From assembly GCA_965232465.1 (NCBI GenBank), contig OZ246977.1:1612001-1676000 (forward strand): a stretch of DNA of 64,000 nucleotides. The letters run 5' to 3'. The notes under the pieces were generated by a model. It ran no database searches and had not been told where the DNA came from. It worked only from the letters and a program-made list of their open reading frames with translations. The translations under genes and the position numbers were made by a program. The stretch comes from G965232465 sp965232465 (GTDB lineage: Bacteria > Pseudomonadota > Alphaproteobacteria > JAQWUY01). Positions 17,853-26,623 of the stretch are shown piece by piece (positions within the stretch are counted from its first letter, which is position 1; every line of letters begins with the position of its first letter).

Positions 17853-20081
17853 TTATTCTGTTGTGCCAAAAGTGTTATCCTTGGGGAATCCACTTGGGGG
17901 AATTTTACCCACCGATGCCCGTCTGTTTGTCCATTCTATTAAATGCGTTTCTGTGCGAATTCTGTTTGTCCCAGCGGGCCATTGTAAGCCTTCTGATGTG
18001 TTAAAGATTTTTATATCACTTAACTTCGCATCTTTATATTTTTGTAATTTAACGCCCCTGCCCCGTCCAATGGTCGGCACTTCAGTTATGGGGAATATCA
18101 ATAATCTGCGGTTGGTGCCAATCACCGCCACCATATCGCCCACAGCAGGTCGTAACACCAACGCATTTTCCTTAGCAGGTATTTTTATCAATTGCTTGCC
18201 ATTTTTTGTCTGGGCAACACAATCGTCCGCATTAACGATAAATCCATATCCATCGGTGGAGGCGACTATTAATGGTTGTTTAACAACATATGGTACAATG
18301 GAAATCACCTGTTCCCCTGCGGGAATTTCCACCATTAGGTTTAAGGGCTCACCATTGCCCCGTCCCCCGGGCAATTTATCACACCCCAAGGTAAATACCT
18401 TACCCGATGATACCAATATAAGCAACTTATCGGTGGTTTGCACCCTGATAACAAAGGCTTTTGTATCGTTATCCTTGTATTTTATATCGTCGGTATTTAC
18501 CACATGTCCCTTTAACGCCCGTACCCAACCATTTTTCGAACAAACAAAAGTTATCGGTTCTTTTTCAATCATCGATTCAAGGGGGATGTTTAGGTCCGTT
18601 GGCACATCGCCCAATGTGGTCAAGCGTTGTCCCCCAGAGGATTTTACCCCAAAGTCTTTTTTCGTTTGTTTCAGTTCATCGCCTATCACTTGCCAACGCA
18701 AAAATTCGTCCGCCAAAAGTGCCTGAATATCATTTAATTCCACCGTTAAAATATCAAATTCTTTGTGTATTTCCATTTCTTCCAGTTTTCGGAGGCTACG
18801 CAATCGCATATTTAAAATAGCATCCGCCTGCACATCCGTTAAATCAAACGCTTGTATCAAGGCTTGCTTCGGGGTATCCTCTGCACGAATAATACGAATA
18901 ACTTCGTCCAGATTTAAAAATGCTATTAAATATCCTTGTAAAATTTCCAATCGCCGTTCGATTTGATTTTTACGATATGTGTTACGACGGATTAAAATGT
19001 CATGTCGGTGATGCAAATATTGTTGTAAAACTTCACGAATATTTAATACATTGGGCACCCGTCCCCGTTCGGATAACACATTCATATTTAAACCGAATCG
19101 GGTTTCTAGGTCAGATACTTTAAACAACGCTTCCATCATAATATGGGCGTCCACATTACGGGAACGAGGTTCCAAAACAATACGGATGTCTTCGGCACTT
19201 TCATCCCGAATATCGACCAATACAGGGACTTTTTTTTGTTCGATGATTTCCGCCAATTTTTCCATAAGACGGGATTTTTGAACTTGATATGGAATTTCTG
19301 TAATCACCACCTGCCACGCACCACCGCTTAGGTTTTCCGTTTTCCATTTTGCCCGAATACGCATGCTACCCCGCCCAGTGGCATATGCGTTAGTTATGGT
19401 TTCACGGGATTCCGTCAGCACCCCCCCAGTTGGAAAATCAGGACCTTTGATAAATGACATAATTTTTTCAATGGAAGCATTTGGGGTTTTAATCACATAC
19501 AACAACGCATCGATAATTTCGCCCACATTGTGGGGGGGAATATGGGTTGCCATACCAACGGCAATACCGCTAGATCCATTGGCAAGTAAATTTGGCACAT
19601 AAGATGGCAACACCACAGGCTCCGCCCCTTCGCCATCATAGGTTTCCCGAAAATCAACCGTATCTTGGTCAATACCTTGTAACATTGCCGATGCAAAGGC
19701 GGTCAGGCGTGCTTCTGTATACCGCATAGCAGCGGCATTATCCCCATCGATATTACCAAAATTGCCCTGCCCATCAACCAAGGGGTATCGCACGGAAAAT
19801 TGTTGTGCCAATCGCACCATAGCATCATAAATCGCCACATCCCCATGGGGATGATATTTACCCATAACATCACCAACAATACGGGCACATTTTTTATATC
19901 CTTGTGTGGGGTTAAGTTTTAATTCCAACATAGCATACAACAATCGCCGATGCACAGGCTTTAAACCATCACGCACATCCGGTAAGGAACGGGCGGTAAT
20001 AGTGGATAAAGCATAGGACAAATACCGCTCCGAAAGGGCGTTTTTAAAGGGTACCGAATATAAGTGTTGTGCGTGTTGCAT
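17853..20081 (-). CDS. parC: DNA topoisomerase IV subunit A
   Basis: About 742 residues from the ATG at 20081. It is the cleavage subunit that decatenates chromosomes with ParE. SLPDVRDGLKPVHRRLLYAM, KYHPHGDVAIYDA and AMRYTEARL (catalytic tyrosine near residue 120) are diagnostic. Its length and the degenerate C-terminal beta-pinwheel without a clear GyrA box favour ParC over GyrA. The start is uncertain: in-frame ATGs at 20108 and 20099 and a TTG at 20126 are alternatives, and none has a strong ribosome-binding site. The chosen ATG gives the family-like amino terminus MQHAQHLYSVPF. Confidence 0.9.
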   Translation of the reverse strand: MQHAQHLYSVPFKNALSERYLSYALSTITARSLPDVRDGLKPVHRRLLYAMLELKLNPTQGYKKCARIVGDVMGKYHPHGDVAIYDAMVRLAQQFSVRYPLVDGQGNFGNIDGDNAAAMRYTEARLTAFASAMLQGIDQDTVDFRETYDGEGAEPVVLPSYVPNLLANGSSGIAVGMATHIPPHNVGEIIDALLYVIKTPNASIEKIMSFIKGPDFPTGGVLTESRETITNAYATGRGSMRIRAKWKTENLSGGAWQVVITEIPYQVQKSRLMEKLAEIIEQKKVPVLVDIRDESAEDIRIVLEPRSRNVDAHIMMEALFKVSDLETRFGLNMNVLSERGRVPNVLNIREVLQQYLHHRHDILIRRNTYRKNQIERRLEILQGYLIAFLNLDEVIRIIRAEDTPKQALIQAFDLTDVQADAILNMRLRSLRKLEEMEIHKEFDILTVELNDIQALLADEFLRWQVIGDELKQTKKDFGVKSSGGQRLTTLGDVPTDLNIPLESMIEKEPITFVCSKNGWVRALKGHVVNTDDIKYKDNDTKAFVIRVQTTDKLLILVSSGKVFTLGCDKLPGGRGNGEPLNLMVEIPAGEQVISIVPYVVKQPLIVASTDGYGFIVNADDCVAQTKNGKQLIKIPAKENALVLRPAVGDMVAVIGTNRRLLIFPITEVPTIGRGRGVKLQKYKDAKLSDIKIFNTSEGLQWPAGTNRIRTETHLIEWTNRRASVGKIPPSGFPKDNTFGTTE

Positions 20082-20165
20082 AATATCGCCATAGTACATA
20101 ATACCCATAACAAAATCAAGGGACAAGATTATAAAAATAGGTAATTATATACTTAATTCCACCAA

Positions 20166-20432
20166 TTATATTCGCATATGATCTAATGAATCCCAAAATA
20201 TTTCCCGAAGATTATGGTTATTTTTAACAATGTTGTCCATTTCTTTCATTTTTTTACTACCATATAAGGGTAAGACTATATTCATATATCTCTTATAAAG
20301 TGTTGGTAAGGTAATATCAATAAATGTCATATTTTTTATCTGTTCTTTAATTATTGGTGAGTTTAAGAGCATTATAAGATTATTTTTGTGATTCCATATT
20401 TGTTGCCTTTCAGAACTTTTGGGAGCTATCAT
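20166..20432 (-). CDS. Hypothetical protein, unsupported orphan
   Basis: An open frame of 88 codons, rich in I, N, K and M, lying between arginase and parC on the same strand. No signal peptide, membrane segment or recognisable motif was seen, and no ribosome-binding site precedes its ATG. In-frame stops bound it closely upstream, so it is not the visible end of a longer gene. It could be a small gene, a decayed remnant or chance. Confidence 0.3.
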   Translation of the reverse strand: MIAPKSSERQQIWNHKNNLIMLLNSPIIKEQIKNMTFIDITLPTLYKRYMNIVLPLYGSKKMKEMDNIVKNNHNLREIFWDSLDHMRI

Positions 20433-20461
20433 GAAGTTTGTGTAAATAGGGTTGTTGCTAC

Positions 20462-21325
20462 TTATAAAGCCAAATCAAAACAGCTTAATATGGTCAAGGG
20501 AATGTGAATATCCCTCAGTTTTATATCCTCCAAATCGGGATTATATTCGACGATTTCAAATGCTTGTAGCCCCTGCATACGCAGGTCTTCAAATGCATTA
20601 CATACCTGTTGTAATTGCAATCCTTGTGCCACGGGAGTGCCCGTTGCACATATATAAAAGGGGTCCAAACTGTCCACATCAAAACTGATGCCATATGGCA
20701 TATTGCGATCATTAAAATACGATACAGCCTGCTTTAAACACTGTTTAAATCCCCATTTATGGACTTCATCCGCATAAAATACTTTGATATTGTCCCGTTG
20801 CACAGCTTGTCGTTCCGCATCCTCATAACATCGGGTGCCGATATAAAAAATATTATCAGGGGTGATTTTTGCCCCATCGTATACAGTGTTGACCAACTGG
20901 GGGTATCCCCTGCCCAGTAATATTGCCATGGACATACCATGTATGTTTTGCGATGGGGAAGTTTCGGGTGTATGTATATCAAGGTGGGCATCAATCCAAA
21001 TTAAGCCAAATGGAGTATTTGGGGGGATAATACCCGCCCAAGACCCTATGGCAATGCTGTGATCGCCACCGATGATAATTGGAAATTTTCCTTGCTGCAT
21101 GGCATCACCGGTTAACTTTGCCAGTTCATTGGTGAAATAATCCAGTTCCATAAGCTCGTCAAATTTAACAATATCCGATGGCACATACGCCATACCAAAC
21201 ATTTTTTCGGATATGGCAGGATATTTTGCCCGCAAAATATCAGGGGCATTTTCACAGCCAATAATTCCCGCACTACTGCCACAAGATGCCCCAATATAGG
21301 CAATCGGTTTTTGTAATTTTACCAT
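20462..21325 (-). CDS. rocF: Arginase family hydrolase (probable arginase)
   Basis: 287 residues, ureohydrolase fold. Manganese-ligand motifs are present in order: GGDHSIAIG (about 96-104), WIDAHLDIHTPETSP (about 121-135) and SFDVDSLDP. The N-I-H-G-M segment after the second motif, ATGTPV and FEIVEYNPDLE point to arginase (L-arginine to ornithine and urea) rather than agmatinase. It begins at an ATG that shares one base with the stop of the small DUF1737 gene (TAATG), so the two are probably co-translated downstream of the ATP synthase F0 genes. Confidence 0.85.
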   Translation of the reverse strand: MVKLQKPIAYIGASCGSSAGIIGCENAPDILRAKYPAISEKMFGMAYVPSDIVKFDELMELDYFTNELAKLTGDAMQQGKFPIIIGGDHSIAIGSWAGIIPPNTPFGLIWIDAHLDIHTPETSPSQNIHGMSMAILLGRGYPQLVNTVYDGAKITPDNIFYIGTRCYEDAERQAVQRDNIKVFYADEVHKWGFKQCLKQAVSYFNDRNMPYGISFDVDSLDPFYICATGTPVAQGLQLQQVCNAFEDLRMQGLQAFEIVEYNPDLEDIKLRDIHIPLTILSCFDLAL

Positions 21326-21504
21326 TATTTATAGTGGGGTAAAACCACCGCTTGCCCACAAACCATTATTTTTTGTTCCGCATTATATGTGTGTTGGGGA
21401 TGCCCATACAAGACATAGCCATCCGCCAAAGCATCAGATACCCGTTGGCAAAATTGTGCATCATCTGGACCAGTGATAAAACGATAATTCTGTTTTATTG
21501 ACAT
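21325..21504 (-). CDS. DUF1737-like small protein
   Basis: 59 residues (ATG 21504, TAA ending at 21325). It starts MSIKQNYRFITGPDDAQFCQ, continues with an RVSDALADGYVLYGHP core and ends with VCGQAVVLPHYK. The Y-R-F-I-T-G-P-D-D opening, the alternating helix and the G-x-x-LYG-x-P pattern match the DUF1737 family of short proteins as I know it. AAGGGA eight bases before the ATG is a good ribosome-binding site. The TAA overlaps the arginase ATG. Function is unknown; the coupling suggests a role linked to arginase. Confidence 0.75.
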   Translation of the reverse strand: MSIKQNYRFITGPDDAQFCQRVSDALADGYVLYGHPQHTYNAEQKIMVCGQAVVLPHYK

Positions 21505-21521
21505 TTGTTTTTCCCTTACTT

Positions 21522-21564
21522 AAAAAAATCCCTTATATAAGAGGTTTTATACACCCGTATAAAA
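21522..21564 (-). terminator. Tandem hairpins after atpF, possible terminator
   Basis: Reading leftwards, TTTTATAC-GGGT-GTATAAAA (21564-21545) begins directly after the atpF stop. A second hairpin built on CCTCTT/AAGGG-type pairing (21544-21531) follows, and then a run of seven T (21528-21522). The second hairpin is weak (two G-U or short pairs). It may partially terminate the F0 operon ahead of the DUF1737-arginase pair. Confidence 0.45.
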
Positions 21565-21565
21565 T

Positions 21566-22039
21566 TTATTTAAATCGTTTTATGTCACCAATAGCTGTTT
21601 GTAACAATGTGTCGTCTGCTGTTTCGGTGGCAATTTGTTTGACAATGTCAAATGCCTTATCAACCGCTTGGTTTTGCAAGGCTATGCGGGCATCATGTTC
21701 CGCCCGTTTGATGGTATTTTGTGCATGTTGTTCGGCATGGGCAATAATATCATTGGCTTTTTGTTGTGCCTGTTGGGTAATATATTCAGATTCTTGCCGT
21801 GCCTGTTGCACCAAATTCTTAGAATACTCAATGGCTTCATTAAATTTCTTTTCCTGTTCGTTCCGCTTTTCTTTGGCTTCCATCCGTACCTTTTCCGCCA
21901 TAGCAATATCATTGCTAATGCGTTGGATGCGTGCATAAGAAGCACCTAATACAGCGTTTTTGCCTTTTACAACCAATAACACCATAACGATAAGAAATGC
22001 CAAATACACATACGAAGATGGATTAGTTAAAAATTCCAT
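21566..22039 (-). CDS. atpF: ATP synthase F0 subunit b
   Basis: 157 residues. One N-terminal membrane helix (about 8-26, VYLAFLIVMVLLVV) is followed by a long charged helix with EKRNEQEKKFNEAIEY and further Q/E/A-rich stretches, the peripheral stalk coiled coil. It pairs with the b' subunit encoded just upstream. Having separate b and b' genes is typical of alphaproteobacteria and phototrophs. Confidence 0.94.
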   Translation of the reverse strand: MEFLTNPSSYVYLAFLIVMVLLVVKGKNAVLGASYARIQRISNDIAMAEKVRMEAKEKRNEQEKKFNEAIEYSKNLVQQARQESEYITQQAQQKANDIIAHAEQHAQNTIKRAEHDARIALQNQAVDKAFDIVKQIATETADDTLLQTAIGDIKRFK

Positions 22040-22065
22040 TTTTTGTCCCCTGTTATATGTTACCT

Positions 22066-22545
22066 TTAAGATTTTTTCAACAATTTTGCCTCAACGGCAA
22101 TTCTTGGGTTTTTGACAGCAACAACACGGCTGAGCGTATCAGTTGCCACTTCAAACACAACAGAATCCAATGCCCCCACCGCAACAGATTTTTGTTTTTC
22201 AATATTCTTCAATGCCTCAGAAACTTTTTTATCCGATTCTTTATTGGCTTTGATAACCTGTTGTTCAATTACTTTGGCGGCTTCTTCAAGGGCGGCTGCC
22301 AAAATCGCATCTGCTTCGTTTTGGGCATTGGTTACATACGATTGTGCATCCTTAGCAATAATTTCCGCCTCTGCGTCCAATTCTTCGGCACATTTAAAAT
22401 CCCTAGAAATTTTTTGTTGTCGTTGATCAGAAATATTTTTCATGCGGGGCAATACCAAAATAGTCATTAAAATGTACATAATGGTAAAGGTAAATATCAA
22501 CCAAAATATTTGCCCTATCCAAGTGCTAAAATCCAGTTGTGGCAT
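22066..22545 (-). CDS. atpX: ATP synthase F0 subunit b'
   Basis: 159 residues. The amino terminus MPQLDFSTWIGQIFWLIFTF is characteristic of b', with one membrane helix at about 10-32 and an LPRMKN turn leading into a long coiled-coil helix. It forms a heterodimeric stator stalk with AtpF, encoded 26 bases downstream. It is separated from atpE by a hairpin. Confidence 0.94.
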   Translation of the reverse strand: MPQLDFSTWIGQIFWLIFTFTIMYILMTILVLPRMKNISDQRQQKISRDFKCAEELDAEAEIIAKDAQSYVTNAQNEADAILAAALEEAAKVIEQQVIKANKESDKKVSEALKNIEKQKSVAVGALDSVVFEVATDTLSRVVAVKNPRIAVEAKLLKKS

Positions 22546-22571
22546 GTTACATCCTTACCTGTAATTTTTAA

Positions 22572-22591
22572 CCCCCATTTTAAAATGAGGG
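22572..22591 (-). promoter_or_regulatory. Intercistronic hairpin between atpE and atpX
   Basis: In the transcript, CCCUCAUUU pairs with AAAUGGGGG (one G-U pair), nine bases after the atpE stop, followed by an A/U-rich tail without a long U run. A partial terminator or mRNA-stabilising stem here would help give the many c subunits needed relative to b and b'. This role is inference from position. Confidence 0.45.
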
Positions 22592-22600
22592 CATGTTTTG

Positions 22601-22825
22601 TTATCCAAACATTGCCATGAATGCAATGATAAGTGCGAACAGTGCAATCGCCTCTGTCACGGCGAAACCAATCCAGATAAACGCACCGATTGTTTCCTTG
22701 GACGCAGGGTTACGGGACAAGGCGGTAATATACGCCGCCCATACTTGACCTACACCAATACCAGAACCAATCATACCAATAGCAGCAAGCCCAGCAGCGA
22801 TTAACTTTGCAGATTCTAATTCCAT
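22601..22825 (-). CDS. atpE: ATP synthase F0 subunit c
   Basis: 74 residues, the proteolipid ring subunit. There are two membrane helices. The first carries the glycine-rich GMIGSGIGVGQV, the polar loop is SRNPASK, and the second helix has the ion-binding glutamate in GFAVTEAIALFAL. Lack of the extra ligand residues typical of sodium-type rings suggests proton coupling. It is the third gene of the F0 cluster. Confidence 0.97.
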   Translation of the reverse strand: MELESAKLIAAGLAAIGMIGSGIGVGQVWAAYITALSRNPASKETIGAFIWIGFAVTEAIALFALIIAFMAMFG

Positions 22826-22952
22826 AATTTTATTGCCTTTCTGTTAAACAATTTTAAAAAGTTAAAAAATTTATCCAAAAACCTAACATATTTTTATATA
22901 AAATACCAGTCAAGTTTTTAAATTTACGCTATTTTCACATGCCCTGTTAAAA

Positions 22953-23687
22953 TTAGTGTAAATGCAACGCATCGTGTAAATAAACGCATGTTAAAATAGC
23001 AAACACATACGCCTGAATAACCGCAACCATAATTTCCAGCACAGTTACAGCCACCAAAGCAACAAATGGCACCAACCCCGGCAGGATAAAGAATCCCCCC
23101 AATGATACCACAAAACCGCCGATAACTTTTAACAACACATGCCCCGCCACCATATTGGCAAACAAACGCACCCCAAGCGATACAGGACGGGACAAGTATG
23201 ACACAATTTCAATCGGTATCAATATGGGGGCGGCAATGATCGGTGCACCAGATGGGAAAAACAAGGTAAAAAATTTAAAACCATGCTTAAAAATGCCGAT
23301 TAAAGTAATTGTGATAAAAATAATAGACGCCATTGCCATTGTTACCGCCAAATGGCTAGTAAAAGTAAATCCATATGGTACCAACCCCAATAAATTACCA
23401 AACAATACATAAATAAACAGGCAAAACACAAATGGAAAGAATTTTTCCCCGCCTTTGCCCACATTATCCAACACCACATTACGGGCGACTTCCAACAGAT
23501 TTTCCGCAAACGCTTGAAATGGTCCCGGCACAATTTTGCGTTTTGAAGTGGCAATCATAAAGAATAGTACAGACGCAACAACCGTAATTACCATCCATAA
23601 CGATGAATTCGTAAAAGATATATTATAATCAGCCACTTCTATGGGAAGGTGATGTTTAATTGCAAACTGTTCTAATGGACTAGCCAT
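22953..23687 (-). CDS. atpB: ATP synthase F0 subunit a
   Basis: 244 residues with five or six membrane helices. SLGVRLFANMVAGHVLLKVIG contains the essential arginine and asparagine of the proton half-channels, and VAVIQAYVFAILTCVYLHDALHLH is the typical last helix. The amino terminus MASPLEQFAIKHH is also typical of alphaproteobacterial a subunits. It lies between atpI and atpE, with a 127-base gap before atpE. Confidence 0.97.
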   Translation of the reverse strand: MASPLEQFAIKHHLPIEVADYNISFTNSSLWMVITVVASVLFFMIATSKRKIVPGPFQAFAENLLEVARNVVLDNVGKGGEKFFPFVFCLFIYVLFGNLLGLVPYGFTFTSHLAVTMAMASIIFITITLIGIFKHGFKFFTLFFPSGAPIIAAPILIPIEIVSYLSRPVSLGVRLFANMVAGHVLLKVIGGFVVSLGGFFILPGLVPFVALVAVTVLEIMVAVIQAYVFAILTCVYLHDALHLH

Positions 23688-23796
23688 ATTTTGTATCCCC
23701 TTTTTAATTGAAGCATGGTTTTATCACACGCTTTATAAAACACTTTAACGATTAAGACAATCTTTTTTGTTGTATTTTTGCATTTTTGTTGTATTT

Positions 23797-24123
23797 TCAT
23801 TGATTTTTTTTTACATTGTCCAGACGATTGGCGGTTCGTATGACATTTATAATACCTGCAGCCATACCAATGACAATAAAAATCAATAAAAATATGGGTT
23901 TGGTATTAAAAAACGAATCCAATTGGTATCCAATAAAAACACCCACTAATACACCCGAAACCATATCCGTTGCCACCCGAAAGCCCACCGCCATACCTTG
24001 ATTTCGGGGCCGTTCGGGGGGGGCATCCGCATAACGGCTTTTTAAGTCCGCTATGCGATTTTTAATATCGTTGGTATCCGTCGTATCCGATTGATGGGAA
24101 TGTTTATTATCCATATTATTCAT
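23797..24123 (-). CDS. atpI: AtpI/AtpZ-type F0 accessory protein
   Basis: 108 residues. A polar amino terminus (about 1-40) is followed by two membrane helices with GFRVATDMVSGVLVGVFIGYQLD and a glycine-containing second helix. This matches the small AtpI-family protein that opens alphaproteobacterial F0 operons and helps assemble the c ring or acts as a cation channel. It lies 40 bases after the DsbA-like gene on the same strand. Confidence 0.9.
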   Translation of the reverse strand: MNNMDNKHSHQSDTTDTNDIKNRIADLKSRYADAPPERPRNQGMAVGFRVATDMVSGVLVGVFIGYQLDSFFNTKPIFLLIFIVIGMAAGIINVIRTANRLDNVKKNQ

Positions 24124-24162
24124 AATATACTTCCGATTTAGTGATTAATACAAAAGGATGTG

Positions 24163-24777
24163 TTATTTACTTTTTTTGGCAATTTCTTTGTCAAGGACTT
24201 TGAAAAATGCCTCTGGCTTGCGGGAATCAAATTGATATTTAATATCATTTATCCACAAAGTCGGGGTTCCTTCGACCTTATATTGTTTTTGATCCGCATT
24301 TTTTTGCCGAATAATAGTCGTAAGCAAGTCCTGATTGCTGGATACCTTATTTAAATCGAGCCCAGACATTTTTGCCCACCCTTCCAAAGTTTCAAGCGGT
24401 GCTTGGCGGAGCTGTTGCTGATTGGCAAACGCATGTTCGATGAATGCAAAGTAATTTTCTTCGGGCAAAGTCAGCCCTAACATAGCGGTTACAGTTGCCA
24501 CATTATCCAAGGGGAATTGGTGCATCACCAAACGCACTTTACCTGTTTCGATATAATCAGACTTTAGTTTTTTCATGGCAGTCGCATGGAAACTTTGACA
24601 AAATGGACAGGTCATGGATGACAATTCATGTAACACCACGGGGGCATTTTCATCCCCCAATGTACGCACTACATCGTATTTTTCGGCTGCCTGTACAGTG
24701 CCAAAGTTTATAAATACAAGATTGGTAAAAAATACCATACCTAACATGGTACATGTCTTTAAAAATTTTTGTATCAT
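24163..24777 (-). CDS. DsbA-family thiol:disulfide interchange protein, secreted
   Basis: 204 residues from the ATG at 24777, chosen because GAGGA lies eight bases upstream; an in-frame ATG at 24795 is an alternative. A signal peptide or anchor covers about 1-31 (cleavage after TVQA). The CPFC active site is at 57-60 and the cis-proline loop VEGTPTLWIN is near the end. It belongs to the DsbA/BdbD/ScsC-like group that oxidises or isomerises periplasmic thiols. Gene order dciA-dsbA next to mutY is common in alphaproteobacteria. Confidence 0.92.
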   Translation of the reverse strand: MIQKFLKTCTMLGMVFFTNLVFINFGTVQAAEKYDVVRTLGDENAPVVLHELSSMTCPFCQSFHATAMKKLKSDYIETGKVRLVMHQFPLDNVATVTAMLGLTLPEENYFAFIEHAFANQQQLRQAPLETLEGWAKMSGLDLNKVSSNQDLLTTIIRQKNADQKQYKVEGTPTLWINDIKYQFDSRKPEAFFKVLDKEIAKKSK

Positions 24778-24851
24778 TGAAGTTTCCTCTTTCATGTGAT
24801 TTTATTTTAAAATACCCATTTAAAATACCCTTTGCGAACCAAGGGCGTGTA

Positions 24852-25382
24852 TTATTTATCATTATACACAAAACTAGCTATACGACGCAAACTATTTTTT
24901 ATATTTTCCTCTTCGATGTTTTCAATCACCGCTATATCCATACGGGGCTTGGGGCGATTCTTCGTGTCCTGTGTATGGTCCGCTTGATTTTTTTGTATAT
25001 ATGCCATGGGCAAAGATTGATCGATTTTAATTGTCCCCACCGCTTGAAAGCCCAAATATGTATTGACCTTTTGAATAATATATTCCGATTGATATGACAA
25101 TTCCGTGGCAAATGCCCCCACAGTTTTAATGTGCAATATCCCCCTGCCCCGTGTATTCCCAGTATGGGCATAGGTGATTTTGTCGACCGCCGTATTATCC
25201 GCCAATGGCGTACCGACAATTTTGTACCAATCATGGATAAGCCGCATATCCCCAATACCCCGCTTTTTAAACATGGGCTTTAATTCGGGCAACACCGCCA
25301 TATCCAACCGCACAGATTTTTTCAATCGGGGGATTTTTTGCCCGGGTATTTTTTGTGTTTTTTTGTTGTCTAAGCTATTCAT
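24852..25382 (-). CDS. dciA: DciA family protein (DUF721), probable helicase-loading factor
   Basis: 176 residues. A DUF721 domain lies at about 35-125, with the typical W-x-x-IVGTPLADNT segment and a central LHIKTVGAFATELSYQ strand-helix. DciA interacts with the replicative helicase DnaB in bacteria lacking DnaC. The start is only 20 bases from the divergent mutY start, so the two promoters must overlap or lie inside the opposing genes. Confidence 0.88.
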   Translation of the reverse strand: MNSLDNKKTQKIPGQKIPRLKKSVRLDMAVLPELKPMFKKRGIGDMRLIHDWYKIVGTPLADNTAVDKITYAHTGNTRGRGILHIKTVGAFATELSYQSEYIIQKVNTYLGFQAVGTIKIDQSLPMAYIQKNQADHTQDTKNRPKPRMDIAVIENIEEENIKNSLRRIASFVYNDK

Positions 25383-25402
25383 ACATAATATTATGATACA
25401 TT

Positions 25403-26413
25403 ATGCAGCCTGTGGCAACAAAATTATTATCATGGTATCAACAAAACGCCCGCCCCTTGCCTTGGCGGTGTGGGGATATGCCTGTTGACAAGGCATATGC
25501 GGTGTGGTTATCAGAAACCATGTTACAACAAACCACAGTAAAAACAGTCATTGCTTATTTTGAAAAATTCCTTGCCTTGTGGCCAACTGTATCACATATG
25601 GCACATGCCCCCTTGGATGATATACTTGCCCAGTGGGCGGGGCTGGGATATTATGCACGGGCAAGGAATTTACATAAATGTGCCACCATTATTGATGCCA
25701 CATATGGGGGACAATTTCCCCCCGAAGAATCGTTGCTGTTACAATTACCGGGTATCGGTCCTTATACAGCGGCGGCAATTTCCGCATTTGCATTTCAAAA
25801 TCGGGCGGTGGTGGTGGATACAAACATCGAACGGGTTATATCACGGCTGTTTGCCATTGAAACACCTTTGCCCAAATCAAAACCGCTCATATATGCACAT
25901 ATGGACGCCATTACCCCCGATAATGCAGGTGATTTTGCCCAAGCAATGATGGATTTTGCCAATGCTGTATGCAAACCCAAAACTCCACACTGTAATATAT
26001 GCCCCTTGTATACAGAATGTACAACCCCCGATAATATAAAATCCAGCTTGCCCAAAAAAATACCGAAAAAACAAAAGCCCCATCGGTACGCCCATATGTA
26101 TGTGGTGCGGATTCACAACACGGATAATATTGTAACCGAAACCCGCCCCAGCCAAGGATTACTGGGGGGAATGCAGGGATTACCCACCAGTTCTTGGGGC
26201 GATTCGTATCCTACAAGCCACTATACCGCCCCGACACAGGCAAATTGGTACGAATCAGGGCAATACAAACATACCTTTACCCATTTTCACTTACACAGTA
26301 AAGTATTTTTTACAGAAATCCCCCACCCCTTAAATGGATACAACACATCCAATGGCACCAATTTACCCACTGTGTTTAAAAAAGCCTTACAGTATATAGT
26401 CAATTCGGTATAA
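25403..26413 (+). CDS. mutY: A/G-specific adenine glycosylase
   Basis: 336 residues. It removes adenine mispaired with 8-oxoguanine. Glu38 in SETMLQQT and Asp139 in VVDTNIERV are the catalytic pair, LPGIGPYTAAAI is the helix-hairpin-helix, and Cys190, Cys197, Cys200 and Cys206 (C-x6-C-x2-C-x5-C) bind the 4Fe-4S cluster. The C-terminal third is the NUDIX-like lesion-recognition domain. The last six or so codons and the stop fall inside the left end of the 26396-26623 repeat, so the C terminus was probably rewritten by that element. Confidence 0.96.
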   Translation: MQPVATKLLSWYQQNARPLPWRCGDMPVDKAYAVWLSETMLQQTTVKTVIAYFEKFLALWPTVSHMAHAPLDDILAQWAGLGYYARARNLHKCATIIDATYGGQFPPEESLLLQLPGIGPYTAAAISAFAFQNRAVVVDTNIERVISRLFAIETPLPKSKPLIYAHMDAITPDNAGDFAQAMMDFANAVCKPKTPHCNICPLYTECTTPDNIKSSLPKKIPKKQKPHRYAHMYVVRIHNTDNIVTETRPSQGLLGGMQGLPTSSWGDSYPTSHYTAPTQANWYESGQYKHTFTHFHLHSKVFFTEIPHPLNGYNTSNGTNLPTVFKKALQYIVNSV

Positions 26414-26623
26414 AATGATTCACCATAATTATACTGCACATTTTTATTGTGTTGGTTATATGGTGAGTCTAAGGGGCTAACGCCCCAGCTTCTCTGTACA
26501 TTCTTGCGTTTAATGTGGATTTACCCATGCTTCGCATGACAAAAACCCACACATGTTCACCCCACTTTGCACCCCGATCGGACACCACAATGCCACTGCG
26601 TGGCAAGCGGTTGCAACCGCATT
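26396..26623. repeat. Multi-hairpin intergenic repeat, copy 2 (3' end of mutY)
   Basis: This is a direct-orientation copy of the element at 39-252. It shares TATAGTC, TATAAAATGAT, the segment from TTGGTTATATGGTGAG onward, and the GGGGC/GCCCC, CATGC/GCATG, CCGATCGG, GCCAC/GTGGC and GCGGTTGCAACCGC hairpins in the same order. It differs by a short insertion containing CACTTTGC before CCGATCGG. Its left end supplies the mutY stop codon. The two copies bracket the 26-kb housekeeping block. Confidence 0.75.
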
